A DNA stretch of 64,000 nt, from NCBI GenBank assembly GCA_039707655.1, contig CM077676.1:240020866-240084865 (forward strand). The letters are read 5' to 3'. The notes under the pieces are model-generated. The model was given only the letters and a program-made list of their open reading frames with translations. It was not told the DNA's origin and searched no databases. Below are positions 1 through 11,218 of the stretch, in pieces. The position numbers and the translations under genes were made by a program. The number at the start of each line of letters is the position of its first letter. Positions within the stretch are counted from its first letter, which is position 1. This stretch comes from Elymus sibiricus. Taxonomy: Eukaryota; Streptophyta; Magnoliopsida; Poales; Poaceae.

Positions 1-1598
1 TTGCCTCCCCCAGCCCGTCATGCGTCGGGGAAGGAGCGGCGGGCTCCGGAGTCCCGCTGGTGGATGGCAACCCGCTCGAGGAACCGCTGGGGATTACCCT
101 CGGCGGACTGCATGAGGAAAAAAGGTCGCTTTGGTAAGATTTCCCTTGTCAAGAAAATGACTTGTCAGATTGAAAAAGATGGGATATAAAGATAACGGCT
201 TACCCTCGGGGCGCCGGCTTCTTCCTCCCCACAGCGAGGAGGTCTTCTTCTGAGTCACCGGAGAGTTTGGCTCTGCCCGATGACTTGTTGCCAACACCGG
301 ACGAGGTTCGCCTCGGTCTCTTTGGGACCTTCGGCGGCATGCCTACGTCGGTGTCGTCTAACGCCGACCTCTTCCCCTTCGGGGGTAGGGGGGAGACCTC
401 CTCCTCCTTGCCCTCCTCTGCGTCGCCGTCTTGAGCGGCGGAGGTGTGGGTCTCTTCGGACAGGGTGATCGAAGTCCCCCGAGTCCGAGCACTTGACCTC
501 CCCCTCTGGGACTTTGTCCCATTGGGGGCCACCATGTGCGGCTCCTCGGTCAGGAGCGCCGAGAGCAGGGGAGTCTAAGGCTCCTCTGGCAGTGGGGCCG
601 GGCATCGCACCGCTTGTACCCAGGCCAGCCACTTCTGCAAAACATCAAACACGCTGATTCAAGCAACATACTACTCCTCGGCACGATGGACAAAAAAAAC
701 AATGATGGGAGGGCGGAATCACTCACCGGGGGGGCCTCATAGCCGTGTTCGAGGCCGCGGTCCTCCCGTTCCTTGGGAATCTTGTCCTTGGCCAGCTTCA
801 TGAGCCTCGTCCACATGGCGGCCAAGGTGGAGCGGAAGAAGGAGGTGATGGTGTCCATGTCCTCGGGCTTCTGTGCCCACATCGGGGTAGCCCGAAGTTG
901 GAGAGGGAGTATGCGGCTGTTGAGCATGATGTTGATGACGTCGGCTAGCTCAACCTTCCCCGTGGTGGACCACCACAATATCCTATCAATCAGGGTCTCC
1001 ACCTCTTCTGGCTTCCCCCAGGCGATGCCCTTCTCCTTCCAGGACTTGAGCTTCTTGGGAGGCCCGGCTGAGAAGGCCGGGACCTCGGTTTGATCGGAGG
1101 CGAGTGGCTCAGTGATGTAAAACCACTCTCTCTGCCATTCCTTCACCGTTTTGATGAAGCTGCCCTTGAACCAGGTGGCCCCCTGGTTTTTGCTGATCAT
1201 GGCCCCTCCGCACTTCGCGAGATCCGAGCCGCTTGACTTCGGTTTGATCCTGAAGAGCTTCAGCCACAAGCCGAAGTGCGCCTCACAGCGGAGGAAGGCC
1301 TCGCAGACTGTGATAAAGGCGGCAAGGTGGAGAACGGAGTTGGGGGCCATGTGGTGGAAGTCCAGCCCGTAGTAGAACATTACCCCACGCACGAAAAGGT
1401 GCAGCGGGAACCCCAGGCCTCGGATAAGGTGGGGGACGAAAACTACCCGCTCCCCGGCGTTGGGAGCAGGCACCAGCTGGCCAGCCGCCGAAGCGCGAGC
1501 GACGGTTGCGGGGCTCAGGTACCCCGCATCGCGCAGCTCCGAGATGGTCACGGCCGTCACTATGTAGCCGCCCAGTGCCCTTTGAGGGTATCGGCCAT
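1..1598 (-). pseudogene. G0 antisense accessory gene, gypsy-type Transposase_28-like, 5' three exons
   Basis: Accessory gene of Gypsy element G0, on the strand opposite to its LTR, so antisense to the genomic RNA. The ATG is at 1598. Exon 1 runs to 727, intron 1 is 635-726 (92 bp, GTGAGT to TTTTGCAG), exon 2 is 204-634, intron 2 is 108-203 (GTAAGC to CATGCAG), and exon 3 runs out of the window. Exon 1 encodes a conserved globular region (PHLIRGLGFPLHLFVRGVM, then GAMISKNQGATWFKG) of the kind annotated in grasses as putative gypsy-type transposase (PF04195); its function is unknown. Exon 2 is basic and low-complexity. Relative to the homologous gene in G1 one G is missing about 25 bp after the ATG, giving an early TAG; reading reopens at an ATG at 1560. 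I infer a decayed copy. The family assignment is from pattern recognition, not a search. Confidence 0.75.
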
Positions 1599-2183
1599 GG
1601 CTGGTGGTGGAGGTTGGACTCGCTAAAGGGAAAGGTGGGCAGGATGGATCTGAGCGCTGGAGCTAGACGAACCAGTAGAGGGGAAGAATGGGAGCGTGGT
1701 CGATTGCGCTGTCCATCTTTTTGCTCTTATAAGCCTGTGAAAGGCCAAAAGCCCCCCTTACGGCACTGATAAACTCGCTATTCCCATCAAAAATGCCATT
1801 GAGCATATGGGGAGAAACAAAATCTTGATATCCCTAAGAAAACGGGCACGATCTCTGCCTAGAGGGGATGTGCCAGTAAAAAGTTGCCTCGAACCGCGAT
1901 TTATGGGGGGGGGCAGTAACTGCTCGACCTGTCATGGGACGAGCCTCTTCGATAAAGTTGTCAGGCCGAATTGGACCATTCATACCTGAACAACGAGCCT
2001 TCGAGGCTAAAATATCTACCCACTTCGGGCAGGGTACAAGCTCGGTTGGACTACGGATGACAATACTCCATCAAGAGAATCCGAAATGTAAAGTGGAGCT
2101 CGTCTGTCAAGCCAAGGACCTCGGATCCGAAGTGATGTTTGTTGAAAGTCGTCCTGGGCGTAGAAGACCAGTTCGGGGGCTAC
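1599..2183 (+). other. G0 3' non-coding region with polypurine tract
   Basis: Region between the antisense gene and the 3' LTR of G0. A TATA-like TTATAAG on the minus strand near 1726-1733, about 130 bp before the antisense ATG, could be the antisense gene promoter. The G-rich GTTCGGGGGCTAC at 2171-2183 directly abuts the LTR and is the probable polypurine tract, which sets the element's sense strand as plus. No other gene is seen. Confidence 0.6.
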
Positions 2184-2674
2184 TGACGGTGTCCTGGATT
2201 AGGGGGTACCAACCTAGCCGGCCCGTCTCCTTAGTTGGGCCGATGTGCCCTCGTACGTGATCAAGATGGACTTTGGAGGCCGCACCCGGGAGACGTGATC
2301 GAGGCTGTCTCTACCGAAGACTTGTAGTACACTCCAAGATTTTTCCATCTGCCTTACTCCTAGATACCAACCTTGTAACCCTAGATACCCTCCCTGGCAT
2401 GTATATAAGCCATAGGGTTTAACCCGTAGGGGACATCAACGCAATATCGCTCACCTAGCCCTAGAAGTTAGACACATATTACGATCTCGAGGTAGATCAA
2501 CTCTGTACTTGATACATCACCATCAATATAAACAGAAGCAGGACGTAGGGTTTTACCTCCATCGAGAGGGCCCGAACCTGGCTAAACATCATCTCCCTCG
2601 TCTCTGTTACCACCGATCCGAGATCCACAGCTCGGGACCCCCTACCCTGAGGTCTGCTGGTTTTTACACCGACA
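2184..2674 (+). mobile_element. G0 3' LTR (Gypsy, 491 bp)
   Basis: Starts TGACGGTGTCCTGG and ends TTTTTACACCGACA. It is the reverse complement of the 491 bp LTR at 29757-30247 with only scattered differences, so G0 and G1 are one family. TATATAA near 2401 on the plus strand and the upstream G-rich tract agree on plus-strand sense. The rest of the element lies left of the window, so no target-site duplication can be checked; the right flank is CCCAT. Confidence 0.9.
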
Positions 2675-3345
2675 CCCATGCCCTCGAATGTACAAGGGGG
2701 CAAGCTTCTCCTTGGGCATGGAAGTAGCACAATCGTGAGGACAGATGCCACCATTGCCGGTGAGACCGGTATCATCATAGCCTAGAGCATTGCAGAAAAT
2801 TCTCCATGGCACCTCAAAGAGCTCATCACGGCACATGAATGACAGAGTACGAGCATCATCGGTGCCGAAGTGAACAGTAGCATAGAACTGATGGACAAGC
2901 TGCACGTCAAAGTCATAGTTGATGGACATGAGCTTGATCAAGTACAACTCCTTGCAAAGAGCCAAGGCCTCACTAAAGTACTCCATGTTGTTCCTCCAAT
3001 GATCAAGGTCAATTGTCCATTGCTTGGTGAAGCGGTTCTTATTGTGCTAAAAAATCCCATGCACAATCCTCACTTGCATCTCGTTTCTGAACTGAGTGGT
3101 GGTCCAACGGGGTGCAACGGGAACCTCATAGGGATTCTGCTGGCGGTACCTCACCCAATCCTGTTGTTTCCACTTGTGCATAGGCAAGGCCACACGTTGC
3201 TTGGCAGCAGCAGACTTCTCTCAGCGGGTGGGCTTGGTGGGAACCACCACCTCTTGTTCTTCGTCAGTGTCATCAGGGCGCTTGCATCGTCAGACCCTCT
3301 TTCTTGTCTTCTGGCGAGGAGCAGAGCAAGAACCAGAGCCACCTG
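2675..3345 (-). pseudogene. A0 antisense ORF remnant, Athila-ORF-like
   Basis: Minus-strand reading starting near 3345 and broken by at least one stop around 3045. The best stretch (2680-2986) has the pattern FDVQLVHQFYATVHF followed by a conserved W and GYD block, which resembles the accessory ORF found near the 3' end of grass Athila-like elements; I do not know a biochemical function. It lies just upstream of a plus-oriented LTR (3462 on), so it is antisense to that element. It is cut at 2674 by insertion of G0. An (AC)n run at 3346-3365 lies just before the reading begins. Confidence 0.5.
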
Positions 3346-3365
3346 CACACACACACACACACACG
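3346..3365. repeat. (AC)n microsatellite
   Basis: About ten CA units in an otherwise non-repetitive stretch of the A0 remnant. Confidence 0.95.
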
Positions 3366-3437
3366 AGAAGAACACAAGAAACCCAGAAAAGATAAGAAGA
3401 ATGCACACAAGATAGGAGGAATAAAGTTCTTGCAAAA

Positions 3438-3461
3438 TAGGAAGAAAAAGAAACAGTGCAG
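3438..3461 (+). other. A0 polypurine tract
   Basis: A-rich purine run (AGGAAGAAAAAGAAACAG) immediately before the LTR-like start TGCAACATCCC. It supports plus-strand orientation of A0. Confidence 0.5.
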
Positions 3462-5152
3462 TGCAACATCCCAAAATTCTAAATTTTGGAATGTTATACT
3501 TATTAAAATATTGTGATTGTTTGTGTGATTGATTGTGTGAAATTGAGTGGAATTTGAAACTTTTTGAAAGTTAAATGAGAGGGAATAAAAGGACTTTCCC
3601 AAAACTTTCACTCTTACATATGATCTCCATGAATTCAACTTCATTTCAAATACAAAACCCTGGAGTGAACATGACATGACTTCTTCCATTAAAGAAATGA
3701 AACGGGTTTTTGAAAAGATTTGAATTCCATTTGAAAATAAATCAAATTCAGAAACTTTATGCAACCCAATGATTTTCTGGAGAGAAGATAAAATGACTCC
3801 TTCAAATTATGAGAAAGAGAGTTGGAAGTTCAAAGAATGAAAGCCCTTTAGTTCTTTCTGAAATTCCTTTTTCACTTTAGTTGAAATTTGAATTTTCAAA
3901 TTTCAAATTTTCTAAAAACATATTCAAAATGAGAGAAGGAATATGACAGTTCAAAATTCAGAGGCATTTGAAATATATTTGGTCAAAGATAAACAGAAAA
4001 GAATTTCAAATGGGTTGAAATTCAAATTCAAACTCATTTGAAGTTTTTATTCAAATTACTTTTCTCCTAAAAATAAAAATATGGAAATGAAGGTAAAATG
4101 ATTGCTTCAAAGAAATAATTAGGAGAAAATAAATTTGAAATCATTTTGGTATTTTAAAAATAATTTTTATTGGTTTTTATGGCAACAGTAGCACTGTTTG
4201 AATTTTGAGAATTTTTGTGGACTTTATTTGGACTTGGAAAATAATTCATTATTTTCCTTATTTTCTTCTCATCATTTTGGTATATAATATGTCTATAGGA
4301 TATTTTTATTTTCTTTCCTTTTATACTTTTCTTTCCCTTTGTATTTATAATAGGAAAGATTTCCTTTAAAAGGAAATAAATCGCCGTGGCCCACCTAGCA
4401 CAGGCCGGCCCAGCTCGCTTGCCCCCGCCCCCCGAATCCCTTCCTTATCGGACACCCACCCCACTTACCTTTTCGATGTGCCACTAACGCGCGGGACCCA
4501 CCCAACCGTTAGCGCCGGTCGCCTTCCTTCCACGCACCCCCTCCTTCCTTACTTCGTCGTACCGTCGCCGGAGCCCGATTCCTTGCCCATTTTAGCCGCC
4601 CCCTCCTCACGACCCCCCCCCACTATAAATCCCCTCCTCTTTCTCTCTCATTCGCCCCTGAAACCCCTCCGGAAAACCCCTACGACACCCGCAGTTGCTC
4701 ACCGAAGTCCGGAGCCGCCGCCGCGCCTTTGCCGCTCTCCCCGATCGCCCCGACCACCTCGAGCCCCGTCGTTGCCACCCACCTCACCGCCGCGCTCGCC
4801 CGCATTGATTGCCGCCCTCACCGTCGCCAAAGGACCACCGGAGACGCCACCCCGTCGACGCCCGAAGGTCCCCTCGCCGCCGCGGTGAGCTCCACTTCCG
4901 GCATGAGAGAGCACACTGGGCATTACCGGCATCCATGGGAAGAGATCGGGGCGGAGGCGGCCTCCACAGAGCAAATAGGGTGAAGATCCAACGGATCTGG
5001 GGCGCCGAAGGGCACTCCGGGGTGATGGCGACGGCGACCGGCGGTTAGGGGAGGAGAAGAGGACGGGCACGAAGGAGAAAAAGAGATACCCCTTCGGCAC
5101 GCGCCCTTAAATACCTGCCCAGACCACGGACCAATTGTAACGCTTGGGTGAG
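3462..5152 (+). mobile_element. A0 LTR, incomplete at right
   Basis: Long non-coding LTR-like region. It begins TGCAACATCCC after a polypurine tract, runs through about 900 bp of AT-rich sequence, then a GC-rich part. A TATAAAT box at 4624-4630 is followed by a C-rich 5'-UTR-like segment (4640-5100), the usual U3-R layout of a plus-strand LTR. Open frames in 4478-5100 are products of GC-rich composition and are not called genes. No terminal CA is found before E1 begins at 5153, so the LTR is truncated or continues elsewhere. Confidence 0.6.
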
Positions 5153-6931
5153 TGATGGCTCCATATTTTATGCATCTTTAGAGCTCATTTTTTGCACATT
5201 ATCTCCATATATCAAGTTATATCATGTTCCATTGAGCCAATTATATGTCCATATGCATGATTTCCAGTTTTTGTCCTTTTCACCACGAGCATTGCATAAT
5301 ATTTATTCTTAGTTGGTTTTTATTAGTTTTCTTTGTCTTTGTGTGTCTTGTAGGTGATGCGGACTTCCTAAGCACTAGGCACGATGAAAGGAGTTCAAAC
5401 GGTGGACATCCAGGACCCAGACTTGGCCATTTCGAAGGTGGAAAAAGTCATTTTTACAAAGTTCTCCAAATCAAGATCTAAAACCACAAATGGATCGGCG
5501 TTGTTGATACGAATCCAACGAGCCCAATAGCGTCAAATTCTGAGTTCGTATGAAGAAATGCCGACCGTTTTACCGAAGGGAGGTAGCAGAAGAAATCAGC
5601 ACAAAAGAGGGCGTTCCAAACGACCGTTTGAGCGCCCCCGTATGGACTCCAGACAGCACCGAAAGTTGCCTCTCATGACGGGATTCTTTGTGGATTTCGT
5701 CCCCGTTTGTTCCCATTACTTCTTTCGCCTTCAAGGGATGATTTGGGAGAGGATTGGGCTCACCTAGAGCCCTTGGATCAAAGGAGAGAAGCCACATCAA
5801 GGGAGGAGGCATAGGGAGAGCTCTTATATATTCACCTTCAACCCTAGCCACTGCCATCACATCTCATCATGTCTCATTCATCATATCATCTCCAAGTCCA
5901 GCCACCATCCACCTCAAGAACACCATTGTTGCAACCTTGAAGGACACCGGAAGGGAGCTGCCACGGTGGGGCGCGGCCATGGGCCGCCGCCGTCATCACC
6001 ATCGCCATACGCGTCGCCGCCATCATCACCACCATCACCATAACTTCTTCCTCCTCCATCACGGTCTCCGTGATGGGTTGTAACAACTCTTGAACCCAAT
6101 TTGATATATGTTATTATTTGAGTAATTGTTGGCTATGGGTCGGTCGATTAGTAAGTGGTTATTTGATATATGTTGTCTAATTATGCGTATTGCTTTGTGT
6201 TGCTGATTTACCTTCAATAATTTAGTGATGGGAGATGTCTTATCCATTGGCGTAGTTGGAGACATCCAACTCCCCATGCCACACATGAAGTATATAGATG
6301 GTTGTGGAAACCGAGAGACCTGTGATGTGCCAGGTGCAGATATCTTAAGGGGAACACGATTATTCTAGGAGCACGGTTGTCCATAGAACCTAATGCCTTC
6401 GTCCGGTCCTCAAACCACAAGGACCTTAATATCTTTGCGTTAGCTGCCTCAGGTATGGGACAAGAAGTAGGATGAATGAGTTATCTCAACAATGCGTCTT
6501 GAGAGATAATGTTATGTGAGGGACCACCCACCAGAAGAAGACCACCGTATCCTATAGTGTAGGTACTGACTTAGTCACTACGTGGCATAGTCGTAGAACC
6601 GAACACCATTCCGCGCCCGTACCAAACGAGGTCGTACCTAGATGCCAGCAATCTCATCTAAACATCACATACTTCTCTTAGTTTATTTCTTCTACTTAGT
6701 TTAGTATTTATTTTCTCTTCTCTCTAGTTTAGTTTAATTCCTTGTTTTTACCGTTCCCTACAACTTACTTAAGTGAGCTATTTCCAAACTCCAGTTTGGG
6801 TGTGAGCGTGGTTGTGTTAGTGACAACGCAGCTGCGAGGATTGTGGTGCCATCCTATTCGCTCCCTATGGGATCGACAAACCTTACTTATCACGAAATTG
6901 CTACATAACCCTGTGCACTTGCAGGACATCA
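5153..6931 (+). mobile_element. E1 5' LTR (Athila-like, 1779 bp)
   Basis: Begins TGATGGCTCCATATTTTA and ends CTTGCAGGACATCA. Matches 11219-12976 along its whole length with small indels. One indel lies near 5615, where this copy lacks the hairpin present at 11670-11700. Flank GTGAG (5148-5152) versus GCGAG (12977-12981) is a four-of-five target-site duplication. No ORF in it is credible. Confidence 0.92.
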
Positions 6932-6940
6932 AGCTTTTTC

Positions 6941-6958
6941 TGGCGCCATTGCCGGGGA
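6941..6958 (+). other. E1 primer-binding site
   Basis: TGGCGCCATTGCCGGGGA, 9 bp after the LTR. This is the usual primer-binding type of Athila-like plant Gypsy elements and fixes the plus-strand sense. Confidence 0.85.
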
Positions 6959-7029
6959 GCATAGCGCTTGGCTATTACTTTCCCGTTCACATTTAGTTTG
7001 CTTTTGTTTGTTGCAAAAAACTACTAATC

Positions 7030-7332
7030 ATGTCTTCTGAGATTTCTCTTAAAGGAAAGATGAAAACTGTGATGGAGGACAAGAGGGACATAAGCCCACC
7101 ATTAGCTATTGATGATGAGAAGATAAAAGAATGGCTCCAAAAATTGGACAAGTGGTCAACACTAATATGCGAAGAATATTCAATCACTTGTAAAGATTGT
7201 GGAACCGAAGGGCATTTCACTTATCAATGTAAGTACAATTGTGACCCAGTGTTAGCAACTTATAATAGTGAAGATAAATGCAATGCTAGTATGGAGGTTA
7301 ATACAAGTTTTACTCTATATGGGGGCCCATGA
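7030..7332 (+). CDS. E1 short gag-like ORF with zinc knuckle
   Basis: 100-residue ORF, ATG about 70 bp after the primer-binding site. Residues 54-67 form a CX2CX4HX4C zinc knuckle (CKDCGTEGHFTYQC), the nucleic-acid-binding motif of retroelement nucleocapsids. The rest is charged and has no capsid domain I can recognise; an ordinary Gypsy gag is several hundred residues long. A second open frame (7268-7795) overlaps it and may be the frame-shifted continuation, but it has no recognisable domain. Protease, RT and integrase are absent, so E1 depends on partners in trans. I infer a gag remnant or a minimal RNA-binding protein of a non-autonomous element. Confidence 0.55.
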   Translation: MSSEISLKGKMKTVMEDKRDISPPLAIDDEKIKEWLQKLDKWSTLICEEYSITCKDCGTEGHFTYQCKYNCDPVLATYNSEDKCNASMEVNTSFTLYGGP

Positions 7333-8127
7333 GGTTTCACAACAAATAGGAGGGCCAGGGGCTGATGGCATTGTGCTTCATAGCGCTTATGTACAATTGC
7401 ATCCCAAATCCTCGATGAAGTCTCGAGAGAACTTTGATTGTCTTAATGAATTTACTAAATTCATTCATAATGATGAGCTAGAGTTGCAATCTTCAAAGGG
7501 TGAATCACAGACTTCAACAGAAAATCATGAAGTGTTCACCCACAATGATAGCCATGGTAAGAATTTAAATTTATATATCTCTCTAACCCTCTCATTGCAG
7601 ACAGATGAGGAGATATGGTCAATAAGCTCAGTGCATCGGTACTCGCCAAAGAGCGAGTATGAATTTACTTATATGATGCCGATGCCCCATAAGCGAGTGC
7701 GCCTCCGACCGAGCTCTGCTATGAGGTGTTCCAAACCCCGGTCGGAGGTAGGCATCCAACTCGGGGTTGATATCCCTTGGGATCCGGGTGGATGACCGAA
7801 TGGAGCACCGAAGCCCAGTTACATGGCTATAAAGAAAGCGCTGCTTGGGAGGTAACCCGGAAGTAAGTAGGTGTCTTTCTTAGATTTGTGTCTTTGAGTC
7901 TAGTTGCATTCATGTTTGCATTGGCACTTTTATTTTCTTTCGCATAGTTGCTATTAGAATTGGTGTTGGAATAATCATTGTTGGTAAAAATTTACCGTAT
8001 CAGTAGCCCAAAATTTTGCTGCACACCTCCTCTTATTTTTGATGCAAATATGCTATGTTACTAACGTGAGGAGGAAGCACAAAAAATTTCGCGAAGTTCT
8101 GCAGCTCCAGGGAAAAAGATGGCGCGT
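7333..8127 (+). other. E1 internal non-coding segment
   Basis: No gene with recognisable domains. It includes the block near 7825-7855 (AAGCGCTGCTTGGGAGGTAA) that commonly follows the coding region of Athila-like elements, suggesting the pol region was lost between about 7330 and 7790. Confidence 0.5.
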
Positions 8128-8470
8128 CATACGACCGCTACGGTCGTATAGGCACTCGTATCAGCTCGTGGCCGGGAGCAACAAGGGGACCAGAACAAAA
8201 GATGGCCTACCATATGAGCGCTCATGCTCGTATGCGCGGTCGTATGACTTTGTGGCCACGAAGAGTAACCCTAAGGATTGAAAGGCATCGTATCGTACGA
8301 GCGCTCGCGCTCGTACGTGTGCCTACCCTGACCAACAGAAATTCAAGAATGAAAGACGGCATTCCGTATGAGCGCTTGCGCTCTTATGCACGCCCGTATG
8401 AGAGGGTGATGCTGGGCAAGGACTTCCAGAGCAAAAGACGGCGTACCGAACGACCGTAGCCGGTCGTACG
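8128..8470. repeat. E1 hairpin tandem array (five units, period about 82 bp)
   Basis: Five 23-24 bp inverted repeats at 8128-8150, 8211-8234, 8293-8316, 8365-8388 and 8447-8470. The best is CGTACGAGCG-CTCG-CGCTCGTACG, a perfect 10 bp stem with a 4 nt loop; the others have 0-2 mismatches. Spacers share an AACAAAAGATGGC or GCAAAAGACGGC block. A single related unit lies inside each E1 LTR (about 5600 and 11655-11700). Confidence 0.85.
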
Positions 8471-11204
8471 AACGGTCGTATGAGGGCTAAAATACCCCCA
8501 TTTGATTCATTTTCAATGTCTGAGGTCGATGGGGTATTTTCTAACCGATTATTTGCTTTGTATTTTCATCTAATTGCCTTCGAAGCTCCTTGACCAATAA
8601 AACTTTAGCAACCTATGCTTTCTTTTATTTTCTTTTCCGGTTGGGTATACGAATTCCGTTCGTATACCCAATCGATGCTTTTATTTTGTGTGTTATTTTC
8701 ACAGGGACTTGAACCTTATGTGGTGGTGTGTACGGTATGGTACCAACCGTATGAAGATCCGCACAAGCCACTTGGTTGCTTACATTCGATAAATCTCAAC
8801 TTCAAGTGCCTGGTAATGTTTTCCAATTTGAACCTTGCTCAAATAAAAGTTGCTTACTTGTAAGATTCTCACCTTAAGTGAGAACCCTCTTTTTAAATTA
8901 GGCACAAAGGAGTTGCACACTCGTGTTTTATGATTTGTCTCATGTACACTTCATCCAAACCTAGGAGTAGCGCTCTCCTAGACATAGTTTGTTGACTTAA
9001 GTAAGGTGCTTAGGTTGATGAACCGATCATATTGAGGCAGATGTTTTTATCACTTGTGTTGCTACTCCTTGTGGTACAAAAAAAGGAAAAACCCCAAAAG
9101 CGCAAAAATATTTGTTTTCTTTTTAGTTTGTTTTCAGCAGGTTCTATTGGAGGGCAGCCACCGGACCACAACAAGGAATCGAAGAAGGAAGGTCCATGTC
9201 CATTAAAGGAGAGGTTATTTGAACCTCAGCGGTAAAAGTGTCTAACCCTTGCTTTAACTTAAGCTTGGGGAGGTAACCACTTCTCGCACTCTCCTTTAAA
9301 AACTGCATTTTCTCTTTTCTTTTGTAATTTGCTCGAGTTTGGTATTGCAAAGTTCTAAGCTTGGGGAGGTTATGTTTGCATGCGTAGGGTCTTAAGCAAT
9401 GTTCGTTATCATAGGGTTTTCGTGCAATCGTGTGTCCTGCTGTTTTGACATGCTTGTTTTGCTCTACTTTCACCTAGCATGCTGAAATCTTGTGACCCTC
9501 TGAAATACATTGCCATGTTCTTTTATCGAAATAAAGGAGTCCTTTGAACTATTGCCTTTCTTTCACCTAATAACTTAAGTTGGGGACTCTAGTGGTGACT
9601 TTAGTAGAGATTGAATGATTGTAGAGGCTTTTTGCTGATGAACCCAGCATCTTTGGTTGATTTGGGACGCGCAACAGGGTTTATCCCCGCCAAACTATCC
9701 TCTTGGGGTACTTAGCTTTTGAGTCTTATGCAACATGACACCACGATGCTCTTGTGTAGAGTTTGAGTTCTTTATGATTAATGCGAGTGGAAAGCCTTTG
9801 CACTTCCGTTTCATCTTATTTTGCTAGCCTCTACGGTACCGTGCATTGCCCACTCTCACATTGAGACTTGGCGCATACTTCACAGGTACGTCCAAACCTG
9901 TGGGAGGACTTCCTCTTGTTCTCCTACACATAAAACACCCCATCTCCTCAAAACAGACACCATACCTACCTACCATGGCATTTCCATAGCCATTCCGAGA
10001 TAAATTGCCATGCAACTTCCACCGTTACTATTCACATGACTTGAGCATTCATTGTCATATCGCTTTGCATGATCATATAGAGGTGACATGATATTTGTGG
10101 CACAGCCACCGTTCATCATTGTTATACATGTCACGCTAGATCATTGCACATCATGGTACACTGCCAGAGGCATTCATATGTAGTCATCTTTTTCAGTTTA
10201 TCGAGTTGTAGGTAAATAAAAGTGTGATGATCATCATTACTAGAGCATGCCCCAGTGAGGAAAAGAATGGTGGAGACTTACGAGTCCTCAAAAAAGTGAG
10301 GATGGGGTCCATGAAACTGTTCTAAAAAAAAGAGGCCAAAAAGAGCCCATGAAAAAAGAAAAAAAGAGAAAACAAAAAATGAGAGAAAAAGAGAGAAGGG
10401 GCATGCTACTATTCTTTTACCACACTTGTGCTTCAGAGTAACACCATGTACTTCATGTAGAGAGTTTTCATATATTTCATGACTATGCTAGTGGGATCTT
10501 TACATTATAGAACTTGGCTTGTATATTCCGATGATGAGCTTCCTCAAATGCTCGAGGTCTTCATGAGCAAGCAAGTTGGATGCACACCCACTTAGCTGCA
10601 TTAGGAGAGCTTTCATACACTTATAGCTCTAGTGCATCCGTTGCATGGCAATCATTACTCCTTGCGTTGACATCGATCATAAGGCCTTCTCCATTGCCTA
10701 ATGGTTAGCTGCATTGATGCAAGACTTTCTTTGTTTTTGTCTTCTTAAACCCCAATCGTTTTTTTATTTTCCCTTTAAGTGCAAGGCATAGGCTTGTGCT
10801 CAACTCTGCATAGGTAGTTGAGTGGTTTAATAACGCAGACAGACAATCTTGCTATTGTACCTGGTATGCCTCGGGTTGGTGTTTTTGAAGTGATTGCTGA
10901 TGCATGATTTCTTTGTCTATGATAGTCATTGGTATGTTCCCAACATAATGTTGACATCCTCTCTAAACCTTTAGCAATGGGAATTTGGACTCCACAAAAA
11001 TATTTCCTCTTTCTTAACCTCCATGGCTATGGAACTAAGAGGATTGTAGGTATTACTCTCATGCTAGCTAACTCTTGCAAGCTTGCAAGATGAACATGGA
11101 TATCACTTTTGGACTTTGGTTTTCAATGTGTGCTTAGAGTTAGCAACAATGAGCTTAGATAGTCAACCTTCTTACTCGAGGAAAAGCAAGGTTTAAGCTT
11201 GGGG
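8471..11204 (+). other. E1 3' non-coding region
   Basis: About 2.7 kb with no supported gene. It contains two exact copies of the element's polypurine 14-mer AAGCTTGGGGAGGT (9261-9274 and 9357-9370), a shorter variant near 9578, and an A-rich stretch at 10320-10400. Confidence 0.6.
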
Positions 11205-11218
11205 AGGTTGATGGCTCC
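11205..11218 (+). other. E1 polypurine tract
   Basis: AAGCTTGGGGAGGT directly before the 3' LTR start. Earlier copies of the same 14-mer occur at 9261 and 9357. Confidence 0.85.

Noticed and set aside
4478..5100. Overlapping proline/arginine-rich open frames on both strands that look like a GC-rich host exon.
   Set aside because: They follow a TATAAAT box within an LTR-like region, have no domain, and arise from C-rich composition; they read as the LTR leader.
5754..6083. Histidine-rich ORF ending in HHHHHHH, suggesting a metal-binding protein.
   Set aside because: Lies inside the E1 LTR and is a CAT/CAC repeat; the other LTR does not keep the frame.
8128..8470. CRISPR-like array.
   Set aside because: Repeats are divergent hairpins inside a plant LTR element and the spacers are themselves similar; no associated genes.
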